Positions 28,597-38,363 are shown, counted from the first letter of the stretch. The stretch: 64,000 nt of DNA from Adhaeribacter arboris (GCF_003023845.1 NZ_PYFT01000001.1:744001-808000), one strand, 5' to 3'. A program made the numbers and translations. Notes: generated from the letters alone by a model not told the origin.

Positions 28597-28821
28597 ATGA
28601 GCTTAGCCAATATAGATTTGAGTAAGTATAGTATTGTTCGGCACCGGGATACCGATAAAGTGTACCTGTTCGAGACCGCCTTGCACTCCCGGTTTCAAGA
28701 AGCAGATGAAAACCAGGATTATTTGTGTTACGCTTTAGATATTAACGGAAAAATCAATTATACGGACCAGTATCATTTTACCAAGGAAAAGCTTTACTGG
28801 CAGCCGGTGAGTCTTAGATGA
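28597..28821 (+). CDS. Small hypothetical protein (about 70 residues)
   Basis: 74 residues, soluble. It has an LSKY-x-I-V-x-H start, a DYLCYALDINGKIN core and a KEKLYW end. The spacing of these parts resembles the small proteins at 32559-32777 and 53536-53721, suggesting one loose family, though similarity to this member is weak. No known domain. Confidence 0.45.
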   Translation: MSLANIDLSKYSIVRHRDTDKVYLFETALHSRFQEADENQDYLCYALDINGKINYTDQYHFTKEKLYWQPVSLR

Positions 28822-28925
28822 ACGAAATTATTAGTACCTTTAAGGTTAGGTTTTAAGTAAAGGAAAAGAGATAAAAATTGTAACTAAATGGCGTTTTATC
28901 GGCGCTATTTAGTTGCAGTTATTCT

Positions 28926-28999
28926 CCAGGGCTTGCCCCTGGGAAACGACTTAGCCTACCGAATAATCAAACTCCCAGTCGAATAATCAAACTCCCAGT
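28926..28999 (+). repeat. Hairpin plus 20-bp tandem duplication
   Basis: CCAGGG-CTTG-CCCCTGG forms a small hairpin at 28926-28942. Then a 20-bp unit containing AATAATCAAACTCCCAGT is present twice, exactly, at 28960-28979 and 28980-28999. CTTGCCCCTGG also occurs at about 33040. Non-coding. Confidence 0.6.
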
Positions 29000-29079
29000 A
29001 CTGGATAGACGGCACCAGATAATTCAAGGGTTAAATTAATTTTCTTCCAAAAAGAAGAAAAGATTTAACTTTTCGGAAT

Positions 29080-30019
29080 TTAGATGTAAAAAGTAGTGCC
29101 TTTATTTTCCTGGTTTTCAAACCAAATATGGCCTTGGCGTCATTCTACAATGGTTTTAATAATGGACATGCCCAGACCCACGGAAGGCTCGCCTTTAATA
29201 CCAGGTCGCCGGGCCTGGTTAAATTTCTCGAATAAAGTAGCATGGTATTTACCGGAATGCCAATCCCCATGTTGGCTATTTGAATGATTATTGTTACTTC
29301 TTTTTCTTCCACCCTCACGGTAATTTCCCCCCAGCGGGCGTAACCTTAATGGCATTGGAAATGAAATTATTAATAACCTGCACCAACTCTACCCGCCGCT
29401 TGATAACCTGGGTTTGAGAAGATTCCAGAAACTCTTGTCGCATAAATTCCTGAATCAATTGGGTTCCCTGCTTACTGCAATTTTCAATGGTAGCGATAAA
29501 CTGCTGTACCTGTTCGTTTTCCAAAGATTTTAAATCTTCCTCCAAGGCTTGGGATAAAGTTTAAATCATGGCCAAAGGGCCCGCTAAATCGTGGGAAAGG
29601 ATGTTTAAAATGGTATCCTTTTTTTCGGAGTACTTTTTTTAATAATCATTATATTTTTTGACAGCCGTTACATCTTCGGCCTGGCCAATAATCACCTGTT
29701 CGTCATCCAAAAGGATAGGCCGTAAACAAATCCAGCGTTCGGGCTGTTTAGGAGTTTGAATGCGAAATTCGATATCGTTAACCAGGGCGCCCTCCCGTAA
29801 ATCCTGGAAGGTTTGCTTTAAGTGAGATTTATCCTCCGGATGAATTGTTTTCCATAAAGAAGCCGGGTTTTTCATAACGCTCTTCCGGTTCCGGGACCAT
29901 ACTTTCTCGAAGGCTTGGTTCAGCAATGTGAATTGATTATCTGCCAGTTGGTAGGCAAAAACCACTTGGTTGGTACTTTTAGCTACTATTTCTAAGTAAT
30001 GCAGATTCAGGTTTTCCAT
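29080..30019 (-). pseudogene. PAS-domain sensor histidine kinase, inactivated
   Basis: Read on the minus strand from ATG 30019, a PAS domain (LNLHYLEIVAKSTNQVVFAY to GQAEDVTAV, intact to 29642) is followed in the same frame by TAA at 29639, the H-box ILSHDLAGPLAMI, and another TAA near 29561. The ATPase part (FISNAIKVTPAGG) then changes frame at a G-run around 29330 and again before YHATLFEKFNQARR. VGLGMSIIKTIVE is followed by TGA where Trp or similar is expected, and the product ends with GTTFYI at 29080. At least three nonsense codons and two frameshifts make this a genuine pseudogene, not a sequencing artefact. Confidence 0.85.
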
Positions 30020-30493
30020 AATCGTGATATAGTAAATAATGCTAATAACCCTGCCAGCCACTATTTAGCTATTTACAGGGGTAGAGAATATCCCGAAGCT
30101 TCCTGGCGGGCTAATTATTACTGTTTCCGGAGATTAAGAGTAAAGGTTATCGTCCGGCCGGTTTTCAGGGCGGTAAATTGTAGCTGAGCTATAAACAGTA
30201 GAATTAATTTATTTTTTGAAAAACCAGAGATAAGCCGGAACTTACGTGGGTTTAGGTAAAATAACTTTAGAGAGCAACTTGTAAGGATTTATAAAGGTCG
30301 GATAAAAGATTTCTGCTTATAAGCAAACCCCTATAAAAACCTTTAACTTTGTTCTTCCAAAGGTAAAATGAAAGTGTAAAGCTTTCTTGCAGGTAAAGCT
30401 AGCTTTTACTTCTTAAAAATTTTGTTTCTGATCGAACAGATTTCCTATGCTTATAAGTTGTCGTTTTTAGTAACCTAATCTACCATTTTCTAC

Positions 30494-31707
30494 ATGATTT
30501 ATTCGTACGACAACTTATTGCAGGATCTGGAAGCAGTAAGGCAAATATCCTTTGTTCCGAGTATGTTGGAAATTATTTGCCAAGTAACCGGAATGGGATT
30601 TGCCGCGGTGGCCCGGGTAACTCCCGATAAATGGATTGCCTGCAGTGTGCGGGACGAAGTGCAATTTGGCTTAGAGGCCGGGGGAGAGCTGCCCATTAAA
30701 ACTACGCTCTGCAATGAGATTAGAGATCACCGGAAACCAATTATCATTGATAATGTGGCGCAAGACCCAGAGTATAATAACCATCATACGCCTAAAATAT
30801 ACGGGTTGCAAAGTTACATTTCCTTTCCTATTATTTTAAAAAATGGCACCTTTTTCGGCACGTTGTGCGCCATTGATTCGAAACCAGCGCAGTTGAACAA
30901 CAAGAAAATTGTGGACACTTTCACCATGTTTGCCGAACTCTTATCCTATCATTTACAAAGTCAGGATTTACTGGAACGAAGTTACTGCGCCACCGTAGAA
31001 TTATAGAATAAAAATACTATTCTGACGAACGCCAATAATGACCTCGACACCATTGTTTATACGGCTGCCCACGATTTAAAATCCCCCATCACCAATATAG
31101 AAAGCTTAGTAGCGGCGCTCTCGTACTCGGTAGAAGCAGAAAATTTTAACCGGGAAGAGATGAATCAAATTATCAGGTTAATGCAGTCTTCTTTAAAAAG
31201 TTTTCATACCACCATTCAGGATTTAACCACCATTATTGAGGCGGATACGAGTAAGAGCGAAGAAAAACCAGAGGAAATACACCTTCGGGAGTTGGTAGAA
31301 AGTGTAAAATGGGATTTACAGCAATTAATAGAAGAATCGCGGGCCAAAATTGAGGTAACGGGGGAAGAGAACATTTCGCTGCATTATCCCAGAAAATACT
31401 TTAAAAGTATTCTGTATAATTTGTTAAACAATGCGCTAAAATACCGCTCCCCGGTCAGAACACCGGTGGTAGTAGTAGCAATAAAGCAAGTAAACGGAAA
31501 AATTTATTTATCTGTAACGGATAATGGTTTGGGTATTTCTGAGGACCAAAAGATAAAGTATTTACCTTATTTAAACGCTTCCATAACCACGTAGAAGGTA
31601 GCGGCTTGGGTTTGTACATTGTTAAAAAGATGGTGGAGTACGGCAACGGGCAAATACAAGTAAATAGTACCCTGGATCAAGGAACTACCATTACCATTAC
31701 ATTTTAA
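30494..31707 (+). pseudogene. GAF-domain sensor histidine kinase, inactivated
   Basis: GAF domain (about residues 10-160; LCNEIRDHRKPIIIDNVAQD, FFGTLCAID) stops at TAG 31004-31006. The same frame then continues into the dimerisation helix with the H-box VYTAAHDLKSPITNIESL, the N-box NLLNNALKYRSP, and the G1-box VTDNGLGIS. A missing base in the A-run 31548-31551 shifts the frame. After it, FTLFKRFHNHVEGSGLGLYI (F-box and G2-box) and the end TITITF to TAA 31707 are readable. Two lesions separate otherwise normal parts. The 170-residue GAF piece could still be made. Confidence 0.85.
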
Positions 31708-31786
31708 ATTGACTGGCAAAAGCTTCTGAGTAATGGAAATCAATTATATCCAATCAGTTAAAACAACTGCCCTAACGATGGCGGAT

Positions 31787-31892
31787 GAAACCCTGTAGGT
31801 TTCCCAAACAGGATTGTCCGAAACCCAGGCCTAAAATCCATCAATCTCTTCTCACTTCCCTCTCTTCTGGTCATCCTGGAAGGATCTAACCC
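31787..31892. repeat. Dispersed intergenic repeat, copy B
   Basis: Hairpin CCTGT...ACAGG with GTAGGTTTCCCAA between, then TTGTCCGAAACCCAGG, CCATCAATCTC, a CT-rich stretch, and TCATCCTGGAAGGATCTAAC at the end. The first half matches copy A, the end matches copy C (AGGATCTAC). Non-coding; the rest of 31708-32081 shows nothing else. Confidence 0.65.
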
Positions 31893-32081
31893 GTTTAAAG
31901 CGACAGCTGGGGCGGAATTCAGGTAGTTTTTCTTCCATTCAAGAGGCAATCTAGTAAATACTATCCGGAATAATATTTCAAGAAAGAACCATTTGCCTGA
32001 GAAAGAACTTGTATCGAATGCATTTAACCGTACTTACCGGACTGCGGTAAACAGATTTTTAAGGAGATAAGCTGATTAGCC

Positions 32082-32504
32082 TTACTTTCTGCCGTCCGTC
32101 ATGTTATGCTGAATAAATTGTTGGAGTACCTGAACCGGCGACTCTTCCTCCGGGTGGGGTAAAGCAACGCTTTCCGGATTAACGTAACCTTTTAAACCAG
32201 TGAGTGCAGCTTCATCGACGCTTCTAAAACCCATACTCCAGTTCTCAAACACACGTTGGGAGATGGAACCATCGGCTAATTTAATCAAATTCGTGTGATG
32301 ATAATCTTGGCAGATTTTGGCGAATAATTTTCTTAAGGCTTCTTCGGCTCCTTCAATTAACTGTACGTAATGCTCGCCACTGTATAAGAGCATCCCCGTA
32401 ATATTATCTCGTAAATTGTTGCGGCGGTATTGGGTTAACATGGCGGTTAATTCTTCTTCCTGGACGAGTACCAGGGCGGTACTCATGTACATGATATGAT
32501 GCAT
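32082..32504 (-). CDS. BLUF-domain blue-light sensor
   Basis: 140 residues, one BLUF domain (about 1-95) plus a short C-terminal helix region. The flavin-site residues are all visible: Tyr6 in HHIMYMSTA, Asn34 in LRDNITGMLLY, Gln48 in HYVQLIEG, and Trp89-Met91 in NWSMGF. The protein should therefore bind FAD and respond to blue light. It has no attached output domain, so it must signal through a partner. The neighbouring histidine kinases, which could have been partners, are broken. Confidence 0.9.
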   Translation of the reverse strand: MHHIMYMSTALVLVQEEELTAMLTQYRRNNLRDNITGMLLYSGEHYVQLIEGAEEALRKLFAKICQDYHHTNLIKLADGSISQRVFENWSMGFRSVDEAALTGLKGYVNPESVALPHPEEESPVQVLQQFIQHNMTDGRK

Positions 32505-32558
32505 GGGCCGTGGGTTTAAACAAACAGGTAAACAAGAAAATACATAAATAGCCAGCCG

Positions 32559-32777
32559 CTAGAGCGGAATATAAATGATTTGTAATTCTTTTTTAGGGTA
32601 ACGAAAGGTAAGCTGGGTATTAATTTCACCGTCCGAAAGTACCGGATAACAGACGTATAAATCGGTGTCGGAAGCCGCATCAAAATCCTTATTATCGGTT
32701 ACCAGAAAAGCATAATAGTCCTCTGTAAGTAGGTGTTGCACCGGAACGTACTGCTCAAAGTTTAACTTAAAAAACAT
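32559..32777 (-). CDS. Small hypothetical protein (about 70 residues)
   Basis: 72 residues. FEQYVPVQHLLTEDYYAFLV, DNKDFDAASDTDLYVCYPV and GEINTQL form a compact alpha/beta-like sequence. It aligns clearly with 53536-53721 (QYV-x-VQH, ENKNFD-x-AA-x-TD-x-Y-x-C) and more weakly with 28597-28821. No known domain. It lies just upstream of the BLUF gene on the same strand (54-base gap), so it may be co-transcribed with it. Confidence 0.55.
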   Translation of the reverse strand: MFFKLNFEQYVPVQHLLTEDYYAFLVTDNKDFDAASDTDLYVCYPVLSDGEINTQLTFRYPKKELQIIYIPL

Positions 32778-33286
32778 GCGAATACTCTTTCTGGTAAAGA
32801 CCTCCGCGCACGATACAGGCAGGAGAATTTATAAATTTAATGGGAATACCTAATCCGGCTTATCTTATTAAATCTTTTACCTGAAGGTAGAAAGCAGGGT
32901 TCTGGAAAAGCTTAAATTTACGTATTATAAGCTGATCTTTAAGTATTTACCTTAAGTTTATAAACAGATTGCGTAAAATACGGAAAAGCAGGTGCATGTT
33001 GCGCTAAAATCGTCGCGGGAAAGGTTCCGGAAAGGACTTGCCCCTGGTATAAATACCTAATTAGCTTCTTTTAAAAGACTGTTTTAGGGAAATTAATTTA
33101 AGTTATTCAAATTGTACTACTTTTAAAGCTATTTCTGAGGCAGGCGGGAATATACATTCCTTACCGACTCGTTTTATTCCTTGTTTTAGTACCCGTAAGC
33201 TGTTTTACCTGCTCTATTGTTAGATAAGAACGAGAAATTTTGTGGAACCGGAAAATAAGAAACGCACAACGGAATAGTTGAAGATA
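32778..33286. other. Intergenic region, nothing recognised
   Basis: About 500 bases. It contains a short GC-rich patch GGAAAGGTTCCGGAAAGGAC near 33018 with small internal hairpins and a CTTGCCCCTGG word shared with 28932. No coding frame is supported. Confidence 0.35.
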
Positions 33287-33542
33287 ATGAACAAACGGAA
33301 CATTGTGCTTATTGGGGCCTCCGCCGGTGGTTTCGAGGCCATCAGGCAACTCATGGCCGCGTTACCGGCCAATCTGAACGCCGCTATTTTATTGTCTGGC
33401 ACATGTCGCCGGATGTAGCGGGTATTATGCCGCAAATAATTAATCGACTGAAAACTATTCCGGCAGCTGATGCTGTTGATAATGACCTATTAGAATGAAT
33501 CGCATTTATGTAGCCCCGCCCGACCGGCACTTGCTGTTGGAG
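33287..33542 (+). pseudogene. CheB-type methylesterase fragment, inactivated
   Basis: From ATG 33287 the frame reads KRNIVLIGASAGGFEAIRQL, the nucleophile-Ser loop of CheB methylesterases, then needs a shift near 33390 to continue as FIVWHMSPDVAGIMPQIINR (catalytic His region). It stops at TGA 33496 and needs another shift to continue as RIYVAPPDRHLLLE. Similarity ends abruptly at 33542, where a dispersed repeat begins. Roughly the first 85 of about 190 residues remain. CheB-like domains in this group are usually part of PAS-kinase hybrid proteins. Confidence 0.8.
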
Positions 33543-33620
33543 CGAAACCTAGGCTCTGGCTGTTTCCATCAAACTTACTTTCCTTTCCTCTTTTTCAGTC
33601 TCTCTAGCAGGATCTACCAG
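33543..33620. repeat. Dispersed intergenic repeat, copy C (partial), abutting the CheB remnant
   Basis: CGAAACCTAGGCTCTGGCTG, CCATCAAACTTACTTTC and AGCAGGATCTACCAG match parts of copies A and B. The first hairpin arm is missing: the repeat starts exactly where CheB similarity stops. Confidence 0.6.
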
Positions 33621-33764
33621 ATAAGCTTTAGGGGAGCCAATAGAATCATCCGATATCTTTAATGCATTGCTTATCCGGTAGGAGAGTGATCTTCGAAGAA
33701 ATAGTAATTTTATTAAAATCTGGAAAGCTATCCTATATGAAATGGTAAACTGCAATTACTTTTT

Positions 33765-35420
33765 TTAAACAATATCTTCCAAGTTTTCGTCTAATCCACA
33801 ATGCTTTAAAAACTCATTATTAAAAACTTTCCGGGTATTTTCATTTAATAAACTTCTCCGGCAACTCAGCCAACTTTCAATAACGGTATCACCATAAATT
33901 CTTCTCACCCGTTCTTTATTCAGGAACCGGTTAATCTTACCCCAGTGTACGGTATACGGGATATTCTCGCTTTCCAGTTTTTGCGCAAATAGCTCGATAA
34001 ATTGATAATTTAATTCAGTATCGGCTCCGTCTAATTCTAAGACACAGGAATGTTCAAACTTGCAAAAACCCAGGGTAGCTTGCGTACCCTTCACGAACCG
34101 GAAAGCCATTACTCCGGTAAAAGGCAATTCTTTATTCATTTTTAAAAATAGTTGAGTAACAACTGGTATGTCTTTCTGGTCGAAGGCAAAGCCGGAGCTA
34201 AATAACTGGCCCCGAAATATGGTGTTTCGGAAGGTTTCTCCAATAGTACCAATAGCAGATTCGGGGCGGTCATAGGCTACCTCAAAAAGTTCATTCACCG
34301 TTTTAGGTATGAGTTTCAACTCTATTTTGCCGGGTAATTTCTCTATTCTATCCAGCACGGATTGTATAATGCCCAATACATCATCGCCGTAGGTGAATTT
34401 TCCATTCTGATTCGGGTCGAATGGGGTGTAATTGGGCTGGTAAGGCTGCTTGTACATTAACCGCAAATAAACTTCTTCGGTTTGTCCATCTTGTTTAAAA
34501 TTATGGGGGTTTATAGCTAATTCAAAATGATATAATTGTTCGACGGGTAACTTTAATTTGGCAATTAAACCGGAAAAATCATTAAATTTTATAGCGTTTT
34601 CCAGGGCAAGGTTATACGGTACTTTCTGGAGTTGCTGGACTAGTAAAAATTTAGGTTCTACTTTTATTATTACGCTATGAATAAACCCGAAGCTACCAAA
34701 GCTCACCAGGGCGGCGTTAAATAATTCATCGTTCCGGATCACTTCGGCCTTTGTCCATTCGTGAAAAGCAGATGAGGTAACCGGGTAAGAAGCCCGCTCC
34801 AGCCATATATGGCGGTCCGGCCCCACAATTATATGCATGGCTACCACACAATCGCACAAGGATCCCCTGGTCTGGAATGCTGCCCCGTGGGTTCCGGTAC
34901 TAAAGGCGCCTACTATAGTTTGGCCGTTACTACCTCCTGACATGCATAACGATTTAGCTGGATTCTGTTCTTTCTCCAGTGAACTGTTTATCCGGATGAT
35001 TTCGTTACCGCATTGGGCAAACAGCAGGTTAGTGGGATCCCCACCATTTTGCAGATAAGTATCGGATAGATGTACTGCCGCTAATTCGGCTTTTAAAGTA
35101 AGTTTTTTAGTATTAATAATGCCATCTTCCGAAACGGCCACTTTACTTAATGACCAGCCGCTACCCATGGCCCGCAGCCTTATTTTGTTATCAATAGCAT
35201 GTTTAATCAGCCACTGAAAATTTTCGGTAATTTTGTTGTACTTTTCTTTAAACGTAGGGTATTTTTGTTTGAACTCGGGATCTGAAACCGTTAATTCAAA
35301 AGAGGCATCTTTCTTTAATTTCTGAGTAAAATTTTGATGTGCATTGGTCCATTCGTCGTCGGGTAATTCTAAGGGCTTTATTCCGATAGGAAGTTCCATA
35401 ATTTTATTTGTATTAGTCAA
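33765..35420 (-). CDS. FAD-linked oxidoreductase of the sugar-lactone oxidase family
   Basis: 551 residues, no signal peptide. The FAD-binding PCMH-type domain spans about residues 50-260. It contains RAMGSGWSLSK and SGGSNGQTIVGAFSTGTHGA, the pyrophosphate-binding loop. The C-terminal half resembles the ALO (arabinono/gulono-lactone oxidase) cap, with PYTVHWGKINR near the end; the HWGK motif is characteristic. There is no obvious HxxC covalent-flavin site, and the expected His in GTHG is present. It is the last gene of a five-gene minus-strand unit and overlaps the small lipoprotein gene by 8 bases. Substrate unknown. Confidence 0.8.
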   Translation of the reverse strand: MTNTNKIMELPIGIKPLELPDDEWTNAHQNFTQKLKKDASFELTVSDPEFKQKYPTFKEKYNKITENFQWLIKHAIDNKIRLRAMGSGWSLSKVAVSEDGIINTKKLTLKAELAAVHLSDTYLQNGGDPTNLLFAQCGNEIIRINSSLEKEQNPAKSLCMSGGSNGQTIVGAFSTGTHGAAFQTRGSLCDCVVAMHIIVGPDRHIWLERASYPVTSSAFHEWTKAEVIRNDELFNAALVSFGSFGFIHSVIIKVEPKFLLVQQLQKVPYNLALENAIKFNDFSGLIAKLKLPVEQLYHFELAINPHNFKQDGQTEEVYLRLMYKQPYQPNYTPFDPNQNGKFTYGDDVLGIIQSVLDRIEKLPGKIELKLIPKTVNELFEVAYDRPESAIGTIGETFRNTIFRGQLFSSGFAFDQKDIPVVTQLFLKMNKELPFTGVMAFRFVKGTQATLGFCKFEHSCVLELDGADTELNYQFIELFAQKLESENIPYTVHWGKINRFLNKERVRRIYGDTVIESWLSCRRSLLNENTRKVFNNEFLKHCGLDENLEDIV

Positions 35421-35730
35421 GTTTTTCTATTTTCTCTACACTTGGGCAGCAGCACCAAACAACTTTTTGCGGCACCACAATGCCTAAAGTGACGGTAGAT
35501 AGTAAAATGAATCCTAGGTTGGATTGGGTTGTTACCTGGCAAATGCTTTTCGATTCGCATTGGGCCGGAATATCTTTGGGCTGAACAATGCCCCAAAGCA
35601 GGTTTACCCTGGTAGCCGTACTGCGTTGAACACTATCGCAACTGTATTCACCAATTAACCGGGTACTGGCACAACCCGCATTTAAAAGAATTACTAGCGT
35701 TAAAAAGAAAGAAGCAAGTAGACGGCCCAT
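35413..35730 (-). CDS. Small lipoprotein, hypothetical
   Basis: 105 residues. The lipoprotein leader is FFLTLVILLNAGC (Cys at about 20). The mature part has paired cysteines (QCESKSICQVT), a second hydrophobic segment (SNLGFILLSTVTLGIVVPQK) and a CCC-PSVEKIEKLD tail. It resembles Bor-like small lipoproteins only in general layout. Overlaps the FAD enzyme gene by 8 bases and follows the dipeptidase gene by 13 bases, so it is firmly part of the operon. Confidence 0.7.
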   Translation of the reverse strand: MGRLLASFFLTLVILLNAGCASTRLIGEYSCDSVQRSTATRVNLLWGIVQPKDIPAQCESKSICQVTTQSNLGFILLSTVTLGIVVPQKVVWCCCPSVEKIEKLD

Positions 35731-35743
35731 AAGTGTATAGTTT

Positions 35744-37285
35744 TTAGAAATTTCTTCTTAAAAATTCCACCACGTTTTTGTAGCAAATTTTTTCTGCCAA
35801 TTCATCTACTTCCGCACTATCGCGGTAAGGATTAAATCTATCTTGATTCAAGAACCTTTTCAGAAATTTCTTGAAAGTCGGGAATTGATCGGAGGCCGCA
35901 AATTTGTCGGTTGGGTTGATGGTTCCGTCGAAATCAGAACCAATACAAATGCGGTCCCAAATTTCCTTTTTATCCGCGGCTCCGGTGTTATACACGGTTT
36001 TTACTATATGCTCCATCTGGTCGGCGAACAACTCGGCCCAATCTTCTTCGTTCCAGAATATTTTACCTTTTCGTTTTTTCTTGCCCGATAAAATAGGTTC
36101 AAAAAATATTAAGCCAATTAATCCTTTAGATTGATGAATTCGGATTATTTCCTCATCGTACAGATTGATACTCCAAGGGTTAAAAGAGTCACTGTTTTCC
36201 CACTCACTATCCAGATCCGCCGGAGCAAAACCTTGATCATTTAAACTGGGCTTACCATTTACCGCCGCATGGCTCATAATTACCGGAATTATATCGGTGG
36301 GGTTTGCCGCCCGGTAGGTATCTAAGATAGTATAATAATCCTGACGGCTTCGGGTGCTCATGTGCTTAATATCGATGTGAATGCGCTTGCCGCGGTCGGC
36401 TCTGGCTAACGATTCGGCATCAATGCTTAGCAATCTTTCTATTATTTTTTTACCTAACGGGGTAATACCGCCGTTTAAAGCGGCCTGATACTTGGGGGGA
36501 ATTTTTTCAGGCGGAAAAGGTTCGGCATAATCCAGAATTTTCCGGAACAAATCCGTAAGCGGCTGGGCATGGCCGCAAACCTCGTTGTTAAAAGCGTGTG
36601 TCATGGTCATCCACAGGGGGGAATGCGTCCAAGCCGGTACTTCCGGACTATTAATGCCTTTAAGGGCATCTACCCGTCTCAAAATCAATTCTTCGCTTAC
36701 GTTAAAATTATTGGGTGCCCCATTAAAGCTTAAATGCCCGGTACCTAAACCATGCGACGATTCAACCGTAAAAACAAGGGCTATAATTCTTTCAGATTTA
36801 TTATCTTTATTGGCGTCCAGAACATTTTGAATGTCGGCGAAATTGCGGGCCACCACGTAGCGGCACTTAGTTTTTTTGCCCGTAGATTCCAGTTTAATTT
36901 TTTTCGAAATATTCTGGCCACCCAAATAAAATCTAACTTCTTTATTTAGCTGATTAAAATGATCGTAGGCCGGCGATTGGTAAAAGGAAATTTTATCGGA
37001 AGGAAGCGTACTTAAAAAAGAAGAAAACTCAGCTAATATTTTTTCGGAAATAGATCCCTGAAAAGATAAAATCTTTTGCTCCGGCGGTGTTAAGGCTATA
37101 CAGGCAATTTGCACATCGCCTTGGGCCATGTTTTTTAAATCCGCCGCTGTAGATCGAACGGCACCTACCAATTTTTCCAAAATCCTAGGTCGCCCAATGG
37201 GCTCCCATATATCTACGACGTCATTCTGAATGTACTTCAGCAACGTATGGCAATGAATATCGGCAAAAACTTCGGCTTGCGGCAT
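35744..37285 (-). CDS. Membrane-dipeptidase-like (M19 amidohydrolase) enzyme
   Basis: 513 residues, TIM-barrel metal hydrolase of the M19 renal-dipeptidase type. Metal and catalytic ligands in order: Asp9 and His11 in FADIHCHTLL, the bridging Glu in VFTVESSHGLG, His in DIKHMSTRSR, His in VIMSHAAVNG, and Asp in CIGSDFDGT. It is about 100-150 residues longer than typical M19 enzymes, with extra sequence between the N-terminal motif and the Glu. It lacks a signal peptide although its neighbours are exported. M19 members cleave dipeptides, beta-lactams or other amide bonds. The substrate is unknown. Confidence 0.85.
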   Translation of the reverse strand: MPQAEVFADIHCHTLLKYIQNDVVDIWEPIGRPRILEKLVGAVRSTAADLKNMAQGDVQIACIALTPPEQKILSFQGSISEKILAEFSSFLSTLPSDKISFYQSPAYDHFNQLNKEVRFYLGGQNISKKIKLESTGKKTKCRYVVARNFADIQNVLDANKDNKSERIIALVFTVESSHGLGTGHLSFNGAPNNFNVSEELILRRVDALKGINSPEVPAWTHSPLWMTMTHAFNNEVCGHAQPLTDLFRKILDYAEPFPPEKIPPKYQAALNGGITPLGKKIIERLLSIDAESLARADRGKRIHIDIKHMSTRSRQDYYTILDTYRAANPTDIIPVIMSHAAVNGKPSLNDQGFAPADLDSEWENSDSFNPWSINLYDEEIIRIHQSKGLIGLIFFEPILSGKKKRKGKIFWNEEDWAELFADQMEHIVKTVYNTGAADKKEIWDRICIGSDFDGTINPTDKFAASDQFPTFKKFLKRFLNQDRFNPYRDSAEVDELAEKICYKNVVEFLRRNF

Positions 37286-37287
37286 AG

Positions 37288-38352
37288 CTAAAATGGTTTT
37301 AAGTGATAACGGACTCCTATGGTAATATCAAGTGATCGGAAATTAACCGCGTGGGCAATCAGGTTGGTGGAGCCTTCTTCCTGTTCCGGTACCCGCACTG
37401 TTTGGCGTGGCCGGTAGCCAGCTTTTAATTGCAATGACAGATTTTGGCGGGAATAATAATCAATGGTTGCCCGGTAGTGGGTTGTAATGGTTTTTTTTCG
37501 TACTTCATATTTATTCGTCCCCAGCGAACCGCGCACCAGTAAGTTGTGGAAGCTTGGCCCAGCCCCCGCCGCAAATTCCAGCCGGGTTTTATTTTGCGGA
37601 GTAATGGGATTAAGGATATAATTAGCCAGCAAGCTATAGGTTTCTCCTTTCGCTGCTTCGTATTCCGGACCAGGTTCGTGATGGTCGGTGCCCCCCCGAA
37701 TTTCCTGATTTACAAAATTATTAAAGGATATGCCAAGCTGGAATTTGCGCTCCAGGTTATAATCGGTGGTAATGTTCCAGGTATAAGGGGTGCTGGAGTT
37801 TTCGCCGTTTGGGTAGTGTAAATAACCAAACCAATGCGGTATATGATTAGGGATACCCGAAATAGCGTAAGCATTTTTAATGCTTTGATATGTCATTACG
37901 CTGGCCCAGCCTCCGCCTAGGGCAACATGAAACCGGGAGGGAGCCAGCGTACTTACATCACGTCGGGCGCCTACGACTAACCCCATAATAGTTAAAGGGG
38001 TAGCCACTATAAACAGATCTACTACCGCGTGAAGGGGCCTAGGTACCACCTTGCCATTGGCTAACACCCATTCCTTTCCGGATAATCCTAATACAATGCC
38101 TCCGGTACCGCCAATAGCAAAACCAAATAATGCTCCTCGCCCAGGCGTATTCATTATTCTTTTGGTTTTTAATAATTCCGGTAGTAGAGGAGTATTGAGT
38201 TTTGACTTGCTTACAATAGGATTGGCGCTGCTATCGAAAACCGCATTATATTCGGCATTAGCCAAAAGCTGGGCATTGCTCCGAAAGGAAGATAACAGCA
38301 GGCAGAACAGCAGGATTAAGAATTGCGTCCGAAAAAAATGATTGTTTTTCAT
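37288..38352 (-). CDS. Exported protein, probable outer-membrane beta-barrel
   Basis: 354 residues from ATG 38352; the open frame reaches 38565, but the added residues are unlike a leader, whereas KNNHFFRTQFLILLFCLLLS is a perfect signal peptide (cleavage near SNAQ). After a region with a Gly-rich hydrophobic segment (FGFAIGGTGGIVLGLSG), the C-terminal 200 residues alternate like beta strands (ALGGGWASV, FQLGISFNNF, LSLQLKAGYRP) and end in GVRYHLKPF, with the terminal Phe typical of outer-membrane barrels. Two bases separate it from the dipeptidase gene. Confidence 0.7.
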   Translation of the reverse strand: MKNNHFFRTQFLILLFCLLLSSFRSNAQLLANAEYNAVFDSSANPIVSKSKLNTPLLPELLKTKRIMNTPGRGALFGFAIGGTGGIVLGLSGKEWVLANGKVVPRPLHAVVDLFIVATPLTIMGLVVGARRDVSTLAPSRFHVALGGGWASVMTYQSIKNAYAISGIPNHIPHWFGYLHYPNGENSSTPYTWNITTDYNLERKFQLGISFNNFVNQEIRGGTDHHEPGPEYEAAKGETYSLLANYILNPITPQNKTRLEFAAGAGPSFHNLLVRGSLGTNKYEVRKKTITTHYRATIDYYSRQNLSLQLKAGYRPRQTVRVPEQEEGSTNLIAHAVNFRSLDITIGVRYHLKPF

Positions 38353-38363
38353 AGGGCTTAGAT

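Noticed and set aside
29140..29545. Two short ORFs that look like kinase fragments
   Set aside because: They are pieces of the PAS-kinase pseudogene in other frames, not separate genes.
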